Assembly (NCBI GenBank): GCA_016700155.1
Contig: CP065001.1
Coordinates: 4,092,001-4,156,000 of the forward strand
DNA: 64,000 nt
Reading direction: 5' to 3'
Source: Ignavibacteriales bacterium
GTDB lineage: Bacteria > Bacteroidota > Ignavibacteria > Ignavibacteriales > Ignavibacteriaceae
In this document: positions 17,690-27,704 of the stretch, one piece after another
Position numbering within the stretch: position 1 is the first letter of the stretch
Layout: each line of letters begins with the position of its first letter
Notes under the pieces: model-generated
What the model was told of the DNA's origin: nothing
Seen by the model: only the letters and a program-made list of their open reading frames with translations
The model's database searches: none
Position numbers and translations under genes: made by a program

Positions 17690-20600
17690 CTATAAATTAT
17701 TTGGAAGGGTAATGATAAACTCAGTGTATTTATTCTCCTCGGTCTCAAATCTTATATCACCTGAATGTTGTTTTACTACTATGTCATAACTCAGGGATAA
17801 ACCCAGCCCGGTTCCTTCACCTGTTGGTTTTGTTGTAAAAAACGGATTAAATAATTTATCTTTTATTTTATCAGGTATTCCCATTCCGTTGTCTTTAATC
17901 CGGACCTCAACTTTTCTATGCAAATTTTTTGTTGAGACCTTTAATATTGGAGAGAAATCATTTCCGGCTTTTTTCTGTTTATCATAAGCCGCATAGCAGG
18001 CATTGTTAATTATATTTAAAAATACTCTGCTGATATCCTGGGGTATGACATTTATCTTTTCGATAGATTCATCGTAATTTTTTTCAATAGTAATATTAAA
18101 ATCTTTATTCGCTGCTCTCATTCCGTGATAAGCGAGATTTACATACTGATCGAGCAAGTCATTTATATCAGTTAAAGTTTTTTCCCCGGATGATCCTCGT
18201 GAATGAAGAAGCATTCCTTTTACTATTGAATCTGCACGTTTACCATGCTGATTAATTTTTTCGAGATTCTGTTTTAAATTTTCTATTAACTCAATAACTT
18301 CTTCTTCATTTTTATTCCTCAATCCTGTTCTTATTTCATCAAGCAGTTCGCGGCTGATTTCTGAAAAATTATTAACAAAGTTAAGCGGGTTTTTAATTTC
18401 GTGTGCAATGCCGGCAGTTAGTTCTCCAAGTGATGCCATTTTTTCTGAATGAATGAGTTGTGCCTGTGTGTCTTTAAGCTCTTTGTATGCTTTTTCGATT
18501 TCTTTAGCGTGCTTTAGCTGTTCTTCTTTTCGTTCATACTCGGCACGCAGGCGTTCTTTCCTGATTAATCGGTTTCTCTGCGTGCGGTCTGTTATGTATA
18601 CACCAAAACCAAAAATCAATATATAAAAAGAATAAGCCAACCATGTTCTGTACCACGGTGGAAGTATCTCGAATGAATAGGTTCCCGTACTACTTTCATT
18701 ATCGAGAATATTTAATGCCGCTACTTTAAATGTATATTTACCGGGGGGAAGGTTTGTATATTCTTTCTTTGTTTCTGTTGAGTATTGAGACCAGTCATCA
18801 TCAAAGCCTTCTAAGAATGTTTTAAAATTATTTATGTTCCTTCCTTCGTAGCTTGCTGCAGAATACCAGAACTTAACTGAATTGTTCTCAAATGTTATCT
18901 CCGGCATAACCGGGTTTACTACCTTTCCACCGAAGTATATGGTTGAATCTTCACCTATTTCAACTTTGCGTACAAGTGATGCATAATCTATGCTGCCTAA
19001 TTGTTTCTTCCCGAAATCATATTTAATAATACCCGTACTTGTGCAGAACCATACTTTTCCATCTTTCTCAGCATATAAACCATATATTTCTTCATCAGCA
19101 AAACTATTAAAAGGAGCTGTTACCCATTTATAAGAGCTATCCTTTTGAAATGTGCCCATTGCAACTCTCCCTTTTGTAATCAACCAAAGTCTTTCTAAAC
19201 TATCTTGCCCGAAAAAGAGGACACTTTGATTATTAGAAAGATTATAGAAATCAGAGATGATTTTATCTGAAGTATCAGAAAAAAATATTTTCTTACTTGC
19301 ATCAAATTTGAAGATGCTGTCTAATGAAAAGAAATAATTTACCCCATTAATTTTATCAACCGATATTTGCCCGCTTTGCAGCCCGTTACTTTCATTAAAA
19401 TGTTCAACAAGCGGTGTATCTAAAAGAGTATTACCTTCCCTATCCTTTAAAAAAACAATTCTGAAAATGCCTGAAGCAACTGTCCCAATCCATAGGCTAC
19501 CGTCAGCTTCTTCCATGATTGAATTTTTTTGATCGTCTAGTTTTAGAATCTGAGCCTCATCTATCCACTGGTTACCACTTTTTAATTTTGTATATAATCC
19601 ATCAACTGTGCCAAGAAAAATTCTGTCTGAATTGATTTTAGATTGTTTAATTACTGTGATCTGGTATCCATTTGATCTTCTGTCCCGGACAGGAAGTGCT
19701 TTATTGTCCTCAACTTTAAACAGTCCATCATCTGTTCCTACAAGCAGATCTTTTCCTTGTTCAAGAAACCCCCATGATTGTTTATTAATCTCTTTTATTT
19801 TATGCAGATCAGATGTTTTAGGGTGCAGATAATAAACACCGCTAGTTGAGGCAACATAGAGAATTTCATTATGACGAATTATACCAATAGGTATAGTTTC
19901 AAAATTGTTCCTGGAATCGAAATAAGTAATCGGTGATGCATAGTCTATTCTGGATATACCATTATCTGTTGCCAGCCAAATTGCACCTGCCCGGTCTTGA
20001 AAAGCATAATAAACGGTATTATTAATTATGCCGCTTTCAAGATTGTATCTGCGGATTTCTTTACCGCTGCTATCGATTATTATGGCACCCCCATGTAATG
20101 TTCCTAATAATATATTTCCATCAGAAAGTATTGCCCTCGCGGAGTAAGTTAAATTTTCTTTGATAAAATCATCAGCTTCTGTTTTAAAAGGAGTAAAATT
20201 ATTGCCGTCGTATTTATAGAGACCCATGGTTCGGGTAACAATTAGAATTGCATCGGTTTCACCGAAAAAAGGAAGCATTACAAATACACTTTCATTAGCA
20301 AATATTTCGCTTCCATTTAAAAGAGTTAATGAATCTTCAGTTAATCGCAAAAGTCCTTTCCCTCTTTCACGAACATATAAAGACCCGTTAACAGAAAACA
20401 TTATGTGAAAACCTGCATCACTCTGAAGAATCTTAAATTTTCCTTTCTGATTATTCCATATAAAAATATAATTGTTTGCTAAAAAATAAATGTGATCGTT
20501 GCTGATATAGATATTCCATACATTGGAAAATTCTTTTTTGTCTTCAGGCAAATATTTTAACAGAGAATGAAATGTTAACCGACCTAAAGAATCCGGTGTA

Positions 20601-20929
20601 AAATATCCTAATTCACCAATTCCGCCGACATAATATTTTCCGTCTTTTATTGCTATAGAATTGACAGCCGATTTATTATCTAATTGATATAATCTCCATT
20701 TTGTACCGTCAAACTCCAGTAAACCGGACCAATTCCCAAAATACATTATCCCGGTTTCACTCTGCGCAATTGCCCGGTTTTGTGAAATGGCGTTATATTC
20801 CTTTGGGGAATAATTTGTGACATTTTGAGAACCGCTTTCCAAATAATTTTGTGCTGTTATGACCTTTGCAAAAAAACAGAGGTGTATGATCAGAATAATT
20901 TGTTTTCTTAAATAAATTTTAATCATCAT
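17690..20929 (-). CDS. Sensor histidine kinase with periplasmic two-component-regulator propeller
   Basis: 1079 residues: signal sequence (about 1-26), a large sensor of Reg_prop-type propeller blades (about 35-690; for example GAIWLATDNGISRI and DGSLWIGTVASGI), a Y_Y_Y domain (about 690-755), one membrane helix (about 763-780), a coiled coil, then a HisKA/HATPase transmitter with H843 in GIAHEIKNPLNF, N-box NACYAA, DNGMGIP and GTGLGLS. No receiver or DNA-binding domain, unlike the hybrid at 32682-36935. The transmitter is, by eye, about four-fifths identical to that of the adjacent kinase 20990-25363. It probably phosphorylates the receivers encoded just downstream. Confidence 0.93.
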   Translation of the reverse strand: MMIKIYLRKQIILIIHLCFFAKVITAQNYLESGSQNVTNYSPKEYNAISQNRAIAQSETGIMYFGNWSGLLEFDGTKWRLYQLDNKSAVNSIAIKDGKYYVGGIGELGYFTPDSLGRLTFHSLLKYLPEDKKEFSNVWNIYISNDHIYFLANNYIFIWNNQKGKFKILQSDAGFHIMFSVNGSLYVRERGKGLLRLTEDSLTLLNGSEIFANESVFVMLPFFGETDAILIVTRTMGLYKYDGNNFTPFKTEADDFIKENLTYSARAILSDGNILLGTLHGGAIIIDSSGKEIRRYNLESGIINNTVYYAFQDRAGAIWLATDNGISRIDYASPITYFDSRNNFETIPIGIIRHNEILYVASTSGVYYLHPKTSDLHKIKEINKQSWGFLEQGKDLLVGTDDGLFKVEDNKALPVRDRRSNGYQITVIKQSKINSDRIFLGTVDGLYTKLKSGNQWIDEAQILKLDDQKNSIMEEADGSLWIGTVASGIFRIVFLKDREGNTLLDTPLVEHFNESNGLQSGQISVDKINGVNYFFSLDSIFKFDASKKIFFSDTSDKIISDFYNLSNNQSVLFFGQDSLERLWLITKGRVAMGTFQKDSSYKWVTAPFNSFADEEIYGLYAEKDGKVWFCTSTGIIKYDFGKKQLGSIDYASLVRKVEIGEDSTIYFGGKVVNPVMPEITFENNSVKFWYSAASYEGRNINNFKTFLEGFDDDWSQYSTETKKEYTNLPPGKYTFKVAALNILDNESSTGTYSFEILPPWYRTWLAYSFYILIFGFGVYITDRTQRNRLIRKERLRAEYERKEEQLKHAKEIEKAYKELKDTQAQLIHSEKMASLGELTAGIAHEIKNPLNFVNNFSEISRELLDEIRTGLRNKNEEEVIELIENLKQNLEKINQHGKRADSIVKGMLLHSRGSSGEKTLTDINDLLDQYVNLAYHGMRAANKDFNITIEKNYDESIEKINVIPQDISRVFLNIINNACYAAYDKQKKAGNDFSPILKVSTKNLHRKVEVRIKDNGMGIPDKIKDKLFNPFFTTKPTGEGTGLGLSLSYDIVVKQHSGDIRFETEENKYTEFIITLPNNL

Positions 20930-20989
20930 AATTTAGATTTGTGAAGAATTCATTGTACTTATTTTTCTATCATTTTACTTTTGGGAAAT

Positions 20990-23900
20990 TCATACAATTG
21001 GTAAGTGAATAATAAACCTTGTTCCTTCGCCTTCTTTAGTCTCTACCTTCAACTCACCGTTATGCACTTTAGTAACAATATCATAACTCAAGGATAAACC
21101 CAATCCTGTTCCTTCTCCTGTTGGCTTTGTTGTAAAGAACGGCTGGAATATTTTATCTAAGATATTTGCAGGAATTCCATTACCGTTATCAACAATTCTT
21201 ATCTCAACTTTTCCATTAAGATTTATTGTTGAAACTTTAAGTGTTGGTGAAAAATTGTTGAAACCTTTTTTCTTTTTATCGAATGCCGCATAACAGGCGT
21301 TATTAATAATGTTCAGAAAAACTCTGCTGATATCCTGTGGCACAACATTTATTTTTTCTAATGATTTATCATATGTTTTTTCTATGGTTATGTTGAATTC
21401 TTTATTCTGTGCTCTCATTCCGTGGTAGGCTAGATCAACGTACTGTTCCAGCAAATCATTTATATCAGTTAAAGTTTTTTCACCAGAACTTCCTCTTGAA
21501 TGAAGAAGCATTCCCTTCACAATTGAGTCTGCTCGTTTACCATGTTGATTTATTTTTTCAAGATTTTGTTTTAAGTCTTCAATTAACTCGGCGACTTCTT
21601 TTTCATTTTTATTTTGCAATTCTGTTTTAATTTCATCCAGCAGCTCGCGGCTTACCTCTGAGAAATTATTTACAAAGTTGAGCGGGTTTTTTATTTCGTG
21701 GGCAATACCTGCGGTAAGCTCACCAAGAGATGCCATTTTTTCTGAATGCACAAGCTGTGCCTGTGCAGCTTTCAATTCATGTAAAGTCAATTCAATTTTA
21801 TTTTTTGCCTCTTCAAGGTTTTTAAAATCTTCATAGCGAGCATAAGCAATTGAGAAAGCCTCTGCTAACGTTTTAACCAATCCAAGTTTTTCATCTGCAA
21901 GCGGATTAACATCGCCAACATATAGCATACCTTGTGTGAAAGGTACAAAGTGCAGATCAAGAGATTCCGGAGGTGTTGATGAACCCTGGTATGTTTCTGC
22001 ATTCTGTATCTGCCCTATTTTCATCAATGACTTTGTCCAATTTATAAACTCTTCTTTATTCCAATGTTCTTTATAAACTTTTTTCTTCTTCCAGTAATCA
22101 ACCGTATTAGTTGTAAGTTCATTTGCATCAAATGATAAGTTCAATACACCCAATGATTTACCATCGGGTGTTGTTAAATAAACCCGCACTTTTTCTTTTT
22201 CTTCATCAACAATAAAAACACCGCAGCGGATAAACGGCACTTCAAGATTTTTTAACTCTCGCCAAATAACAGGGGTAATACGATTTAAATCTTCTGATGT
22301 TCTCATCGAGGCAATTTCTGCACGAACTCTATCCAGAGAAGCTTGTTTTGTTGCTGCAATTGCTTGTTTTTCAGCTTCTTTTAGTTCTATGTATCGTCTG
22401 TACGTTAAACTTAGAACAGAAGTATATCTCCTGAATATCTGTAAATCTTCTTCTTTAAGTTCTTTATCTGTCCAGGCAAAGACGCCGCCTTCCTTGAAGT
22501 AAAAATAATAGCCATATTGAACTTCATCTTCTGCGAAATCAGGAAATTCAACTTGCGGGTTCATGACATTATAATATTCTAAAATTTCTTTACCACGTAA
22601 AACAGGATGATATTCCTTTTGTCGTTTCCAGGTTTCAAATATTTCATCTAACACAGGATGCCCCGCAAGTTTTAGACTGCCGATAATTTTTTTTGAAATA
22701 TTTTCTTTTGTATATGCTGTAGCACGTATATCAACCGTCCGGGTTTCACCATCCACTATACCCACACCACACCGATGAGGTAAAATATTTAACTTATTCA
22801 ATTCTGAAAAGAAAGTATCAACAGTTTCTGCGAGATCCTCAGAACTATTCATAGCCATAGCTTTTGAACGAACTCTCTCCAGCGCTGCTTCAATTTGTGA
22901 TTCTCTTGCTTGCGTTTCTGCCTGAACCATATCACTATAGCGCTTATAGGCAAATGCAAATACATTTCTAAATCTTTTCAGGACCATCTTCTGATCTTCA
23001 CTTAGCAAACCAAAGTTGGAAATTCCTATTGCGCCGTTTCCGAAAGAGTATAGATTGTAAGTTAGTTGCTCAACTTTGCGAAGACGAGGATCTTCTTCCT
23101 CACCATTTTTTAAACGGATATCAATAAGATTCTGCAATTCCTGTCCTTCAAGAATAAGTTCAAAAAAGGCATCATTACTTGACTGGATTTGACGAACTTG
23201 TTTTTCAATTATTGGATCATCGTAATACGACATAAGTGTAACTGTTCTTCCCATATCATGTGAGTAATCGTAATCCAGGAAGGTCTCATTATTATCATTA
23301 TGTAAATCGATTATTGCATTTCTAATATTAGTAAACCCAAGCTCTAGCAGTTGTTCATATAAAGCCTGAGCTATGTCTAACATTTCATCAGACCTTTTCA
23401 TAGTAAGAGCAACTGTTCTTACTTTTTCAAGAGATGCCTCAATTTTTGCTTCTCTTGCCTGTGCTTCAGCTTTTCGCAGATCAAGGTATCGCCGATAAGT
23501 TTGTCCGAATACAGATGCAAAGCGTGTAAAAATTTGTGATGAAGCTGGTGATAATTCTTCTAGTGATTCAACAAATAATGCACCTTCTTGAAAGAAGAAA
23601 AACTTGTTGAAAATTTTAGATGGCAAATCTGCAACATCAAAGTTACCGGAATAGTTTATGGCATCATTAATACCTTTAAAGAAAGCTTTCATGCTTTCTC
23701 CCTCCAGATTATAAGAAAAATCTGGTTGATTATTTTTTGATGCATCAACAACAGCTGTCAGAAAAGGATGCATTGAGATATCGAGAAACCCCATGTCCAA
23801 TTGCCTTTTTTTACCTGGAACTTTAATTGCCATCCTGCCCGTTACGGTCCATGTTTCCAGTTGTCCATTGTCATGAATAATGGCAATACCGCATGTAGTA

Positions 23901-25363
23901 GCTTCTGTGTTTAGGTTTTTAACTTCATCATAGAGTGTAATAACGGCATCTCCAACATCCTGGCTGCTATGCATAGCCATGGTTCTTGCGCGAACCCTTT
24001 CCAAAGCTAGTTCAATTTCTGTTTCTCGTGCTTGTGCTTCAGTTTTTTTAAGATCAAGGAAACGAGTGTATGTTTGCTGGAATACTTTTCCAAATCGCAT
24101 TAGTACGGCATTCTCTTCATCAGTGTAAGAAGTATTGACAAAGTTTTCTATATAAAGAGCCACATTCTCCAACAGTACAGTTGAGATTGTAAAAGCGGGT
24201 GCATCAAAAATGGTTTTCTTTGATTCCTCAGGGAATCCTGGTATATGTTGAAAGAGATCCTGATAAAATTTGTTTTTTTCTTCAAGGGTAAGTGTGGTGG
24301 CAAAAAAGTCTATTCCATTTTTCTTTGCTTCATTAAAACGATTATAATAGATGCAATCAAAATAAGGAATCGTTACCTGTGCAGGGGTTCCGAACTTATC
24401 GGCGATCCAGCCATAATAATCATCCCTTGTCTTGTAATCCATAATAAACCCTGTATGTTCAGTATGGATTTTCAGTTGAATAAATTGATCATAAACAATC
24501 TGGATGACTTCCTTTAGCTCAACACTCTTCTGCATCGCCATTGTTCTTGCGCGGACTCTTTCCAGCGCCAGTTCAATTTCTGCTTCTCTTGCCTGTGCCT
24601 CTGCTTTTTCAAGATCTATGTATCTCCGAAAAGTTAGGCTTAAAACAGACGAAAATCTGACAAAGATTGATTTTTCTTCCTCGGATAGTGGATCTTTTGT
24701 CCAGGCGAAGATATTGCCTTCCCTAAAATTAAAATAGTGACCATGATGAATTTCCCCATCAGGAAATTCAGGAATATTGATTTGAGGTCTGAGTGCCTTA
24801 TAGTATTTCTCAATCTCCTCTCCCTGCAAAACAGGAAAATAGTTCTCCTGTTTGATCCAATGATCATAAATTCCTTTAAGTACAGGGTGATTCAGGTATT
24901 CTACTTTACCCAATAACTGTACTGAATCTCCCTGGATTGTTGCATTGGTTGCAGCAGCAGTCCATGATGGAGGATTATCAAACATCTGAGCAACTCCACA
25001 ACGTACCGGGATTATGTTTAAGATTTTAAGTTGAACAAAAAACTCACTAATGGTATCGAGAAGATTTTCGGAATTATGCATGGCCATCGCTTTTGAGCGA
25101 ACGCGCTCAAGAGCCGCTTCAATTTCAAGTTCATGGTTTTGTTCTTCAACAGCTTTTCTTTTCTGCTCAAGTTCTTCGATTGTTTCTTCAAGAAGGATTG
25201 CTGTTGTCTTTTTTACCTTCTCAGTTCTTTCAAGTTTAAATGCTGTTATCTCTAATTCTTTGTCTGCTTCTTTTACAGCTTTTAAAAGATTTTCCTTCTG
25301 TTCATTATCCAGTTTTTCAGATTGCTGAATAAGGTCGAAAATGTTTTGAAGTTTTTGATTCAT
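20990..25363 (-). CDS. Soluble histidine kinase with six tandem ALERVRxRTMAM/GAF-like sensor repeats
   Basis: 1457 residues, no signal peptide or membrane helix. After an N-terminal coiled coil (about 1-85) there are six copies of a roughly 190-residue module, each opening with a helix of the type EIELALERVRARTMAM (start points about 80, 265, 450, 650, 840 and 1030) and ending with a pattern like FARYEDFKNLEEA or RFAS/RYxDLxKAEAQA. The modules resemble GAF-like small-molecule domains. A coiled linker leads to the transmitter: H1222 in GIAHEIKNPLNF, NACYAA, DNGNGIP and GTGLGLS. Two different repeat subtypes alternate (one with HPVLKGI/HPVLDEI, one with YFDCIY or NYSGNFD). Its ATG directly abuts the stop of the FIST gene at 25364, implying coupled translation. 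Confidence 0.92.
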   Translation of the reverse strand: MNQKLQNIFDLIQQSEKLDNEQKENLLKAVKEADKELEITAFKLERTEKVKKTTAILLEETIEELEQKRKAVEEQNHELEIEAALERVRSKAMAMHNSENLLDTISEFFVQLKILNIIPVRCGVAQMFDNPPSWTAAATNATIQGDSVQLLGKVEYLNHPVLKGIYDHWIKQENYFPVLQGEEIEKYYKALRPQINIPEFPDGEIHHGHYFNFREGNIFAWTKDPLSEEEKSIFVRFSSVLSLTFRRYIDLEKAEAQAREAEIELALERVRARTMAMQKSVELKEVIQIVYDQFIQLKIHTEHTGFIMDYKTRDDYYGWIADKFGTPAQVTIPYFDCIYYNRFNEAKKNGIDFFATTLTLEEKNKFYQDLFQHIPGFPEESKKTIFDAPAFTISTVLLENVALYIENFVNTSYTDEENAVLMRFGKVFQQTYTRFLDLKKTEAQARETEIELALERVRARTMAMHSSQDVGDAVITLYDEVKNLNTEATTCGIAIIHDNGQLETWTVTGRMAIKVPGKKRQLDMGFLDISMHPFLTAVVDASKNNQPDFSYNLEGESMKAFFKGINDAINYSGNFDVADLPSKIFNKFFFFQEGALFVESLEELSPASSQIFTRFASVFGQTYRRYLDLRKAEAQAREAKIEASLEKVRTVALTMKRSDEMLDIAQALYEQLLELGFTNIRNAIIDLHNDNNETFLDYDYSHDMGRTVTLMSYYDDPIIEKQVRQIQSSNDAFFELILEGQELQNLIDIRLKNGEEEDPRLRKVEQLTYNLYSFGNGAIGISNFGLLSEDQKMVLKRFRNVFAFAYKRYSDMVQAETQARESQIEAALERVRSKAMAMNSSEDLAETVDTFFSELNKLNILPHRCGVGIVDGETRTVDIRATAYTKENISKKIIGSLKLAGHPVLDEIFETWKRQKEYHPVLRGKEILEYYNVMNPQVEFPDFAEDEVQYGYYFYFKEGGVFAWTDKELKEEDLQIFRRYTSVLSLTYRRYIELKEAEKQAIAATKQASLDRVRAEIASMRTSEDLNRITPVIWRELKNLEVPFIRCGVFIVDEEKEKVRVYLTTPDGKSLGVLNLSFDANELTTNTVDYWKKKKVYKEHWNKEEFINWTKSLMKIGQIQNAETYQGSSTPPESLDLHFVPFTQGMLYVGDVNPLADEKLGLVKTLAEAFSIAYARYEDFKNLEEAKNKIELTLHELKAAQAQLVHSEKMASLGELTAGIAHEIKNPLNFVNNFSEVSRELLDEIKTELQNKNEKEVAELIEDLKQNLEKINQHGKRADSIVKGMLLHSRGSSGEKTLTDINDLLEQYVDLAYHGMRAQNKEFNITIEKTYDKSLEKINVVPQDISRVFLNIINNACYAAFDKKKKGFNNFSPTLKVSTINLNGKVEIRIVDNGNGIPANILDKIFQPFFTTKPTGEGTGLGLSLSYDIVTKVHNGELKVETKEGEGTRFIIHLPIV

Positions 25364-26488
25364 TTATTTTTCTTTTAATGCAACCCAGCTTACTGTGGTT
25401 CCGTGGAATTCCGGTCGGGTATCATCCAACTTGCCAAATTCACCAAGAGAAAAAAAGCCAGCCATCGGTTTATTCCAGGTAGCAGCCAAACCCCCTATTT
25501 CTGAAGCTACCATAGGCCCTAATGAGGACAGCCTGCCTACACAGGAAAAAACCAGCAAAGCATCGGCATCTGGTAATTCATTTTCTTTTATGCTTCTTGT
25601 GCTTTCTATTACGGTATCAATTACCTCCAGATCAGGCGGAAGTGAAAATCGAAATATGGAACCTTCTTCTACAGGAGCGCCTAACATCACGGATTGGTCT
25701 TCCTTATTCCATAGTACAATAGGCCGCATAATTGGTTTTCTTGCTTCTCTTTGAAACTGTAACGGATAACTGTCAAGTCCGTCTGATTTATTACTTGTCA
25801 GCATTTCTGTTCCAAGAAATTTCTTTATCACATCCATGGCCGGTTCATTGTCTATCGTAAAAACCCAGTTGCCTTCGCTTTTCGTGATCTTCTTTTCTGT
25901 ACCAACAGGTTTCCATCCCGATACAGCGGCTCCCTTAATATCAATTTTATCTTCATCCAAGATCAATGCTATTAATCCGGAATTAGTTTTTGATTGATTG
26001 GTAAAGAGGGTACCAGTAAAGTTTATATGTTCTCCCGCCACACCACCTATAACCGTAACATCCATTCCTGCTTTACTTAATAAACCTTTTATCACTTCTT
26101 CACCTGGAATTCTTATATCAACAGAGGAAATAATAAATGCAGGATAATCAAAAGAATTTTTGCCTTCTTCTCCCGCTTTGCTGGCGCATTTATATGCAGA
26201 AGCTGAATTGTAGTCTTTTAAAACCAACTTAAAACCAGCAGGATTCATATCCAGTAGTAATACAACGATAGCCTCAGAGTCAATTCCATCTTCACTAAAT
26301 TTTTCAGAAGTACTTGCACCGAAGATAGTTATGCTCTCCACGTCGAACATGGCGATAATGGTATCGATCTCTTTCACTTCTGTTAAGAATACAAAAGCCA
26401 GTGTTGGCTTAAATCCATCTTCCATACTTTCTGCAAGTGCAGATTTAATTTCTTCCGGTGATTTACCTTTTATTGATTTTGCTTTCAT
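25364..26488 (-). CDS. FIST domain sensor protein (second copy)
   Basis: 374 residues with the FIST N (about 25-215) and FIST C (about 220-370) layout: IFGASTSEKF, VIGGVAGE, LIALILDEDKIDIKGAAVSGWKP, then KFLGTEML and AGFFSLGEFG near the end. FIST domains are thought to bind small ligands such as amino acids and occur beside signalling proteins. No signal peptide, so cytosolic. It is paralogous to the gene at 26510-27673: both begin with KAKSIKGKSPEEI. The stop codon touches the start of the histidine kinase, so FIST and kinase are likely made in fixed ratio. Confidence 0.9.
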   Translation of the reverse strand: MKAKSIKGKSPEEIKSALAESMEDGFKPTLAFVFLTEVKEIDTIIAMFDVESITIFGASTSEKFSEDGIDSEAIVVLLLDMNPAGFKLVLKDYNSASAYKCASKAGEEGKNSFDYPAFIISSVDIRIPGEEVIKGLLSKAGMDVTVIGGVAGEHINFTGTLFTNQSKTNSGLIALILDEDKIDIKGAAVSGWKPVGTEKKITKSEGNWVFTIDNEPAMDVIKKFLGTEMLTSNKSDGLDSYPLQFQREARKPIMRPIVLWNKEDQSVMLGAPVEEGSIFRFSLPPDLEVIDTVIESTRSIKENELPDADALLVFSCVGRLSSLGPMVASEIGGLAATWNKPMAGFFSLGEFGKLDDTRPEFHGTTVSWVALKEK

Positions 26489-26509
26489 ACTAAATACTAT
26501 TTTTATTAA

Positions 26510-27673
26510 TTATTTTTCTTTTAATGCAACCACGCAACAGGCATTATTGTGATATTCATTTTTCCCGGTTTTAGCCTTTCCATATTCACCATAAGTAAAG
26601 AAACCAGCCATGGGTGCATTCCAGATTTTTTGTACCTGCTCTATCTCATCCTTTACTACCATCCCAAACGCTAAATGCCTGCTCACACATGAAAACATGA
26701 TAAGTGCGTCAGCTTCTTGTTGTGCGTCATCTTTAATGGTTTTACAGTCTGCAACCACTTTTCCAATGGAATCAAAATCAGGCGGCATTGAAAATTTAAT
26801 TTTTGAACCCTGAGGCACTCTTCCGGAACAAATCAGTGAACGATCTTCCTTGTTGGCGAACATGGCTGTACGTATGACGGGATCTGCATTTTCCCTTTCC
26901 AGTTCCAGTGGATAATACCAGGAGCTCAGGAATGTCGTGATGTCCGTTTCCACATCCTCTTTGATATCCACACCCAGGTAATTCATCAATATATCCAGCG
27001 CTGGTTTATCGTCAATGGTATATACGGTATTCCCTTCACTTTTTGTAACTGTTTTTGTGGTGCCAATAGCCTTCCACCCGCAGGTAGCTATACCTTTCAC
27101 ATCTATTTTATCTTCATCAATAATCAGCGCTACGAGTGCAGAGTCTTTACTCTTTCCATTGGTAAAAACAAATGTTGATTTGAGTTCCAGATCATCTCCG
27201 GCTTTCCCGCCAAATATGGTTACTTCCCTTCCTTCAGGTGTTGAAGATTTTTCAAACTCTTGTATAATGCCTTCAACAAATGGTTCCCCATCCATTGAAA
27301 CTCCACTGTTTGCTATTATAAACGCAGGATTAGTAAAAATCTTTTTCCCAGTAGCAGCGAACTTTCTGGCGTCGTCGAAGGCAGTCTTCTGGCTTGTTTC
27401 TATTAATTCAATTTTGAACCAGGCGGGGTTCATGTCGAGCAACAGAATTGCAGTGCTGCCCCCTTCTACCTCGCCATCTATAAATTCACCTGCAGTAGTA
27501 GCGCCAAATATTTTTATATCTTTTTTTTCTAAGATTTCACAAATCAAATCACGGTCTTGTTTTACTGATAAAAAAACGATTGCTAGAGTTGGTTTAAATC
27601 CATCAGCCATACCCTCTAATAGTGAAGATTGAATTTCTTCAGGTGATTTTCCTTTAATTGATTTTGCTTTCAT
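26510..27673 (-). CDS. FIST domain sensor protein (first copy)
   Basis: 387 residues, FIST N and FIST C domains with IFGATTAGEF, IFGGKAGDD, LVALIIDEDKIDVKGIATCGWK and AGFFTYGEYG. The N-terminus is nearly the same as in the second copy and the middle has diverged, consistent with an old tandem duplication. AAAGGT upstream of the ATG gives a fair ribosome site. First gene of the cluster FIST-FIST-kinase-kinase-receiver-phosphatase; the gap to the second FIST gene is 21 bp. Likely ligand-binding input for the soluble kinase, by inference from position. Confidence 0.9.
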   Translation of the reverse strand: MKAKSIKGKSPEEIQSSLLEGMADGFKPTLAIVFLSVKQDRDLICEILEKKDIKIFGATTAGEFIDGEVEGGSTAILLLDMNPAWFKIELIETSQKTAFDDARKFAATGKKIFTNPAFIIANSGVSMDGEPFVEGIIQEFEKSSTPEGREVTIFGGKAGDDLELKSTFVFTNGKSKDSALVALIIDEDKIDVKGIATCGWKAIGTTKTVTKSEGNTVYTIDDKPALDILMNYLGVDIKEDVETDITTFLSSWYYPLELERENADPVIRTAMFANKEDRSLICSGRVPQGSKIKFSMPPDFDSIGKVVADCKTIKDDAQQEADALIMFSCVSRHLAFGMVVKDEIEQVQKIWNAPMAGFFTYGEYGKAKTGKNEYHNNACCVVALKEK

Positions 27674-27704
27674 TTATAGAAACCTTTTAACGTAAATGAT
27701 ATGA

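Noticed and set aside
27015..27632. 205-residue plus-strand open frame opposite the first FIST gene
   Set aside because: Serine/phenylalanine-rich product typical of an antisense shadow; the FIST protein on the minus strand has clear family motifs.
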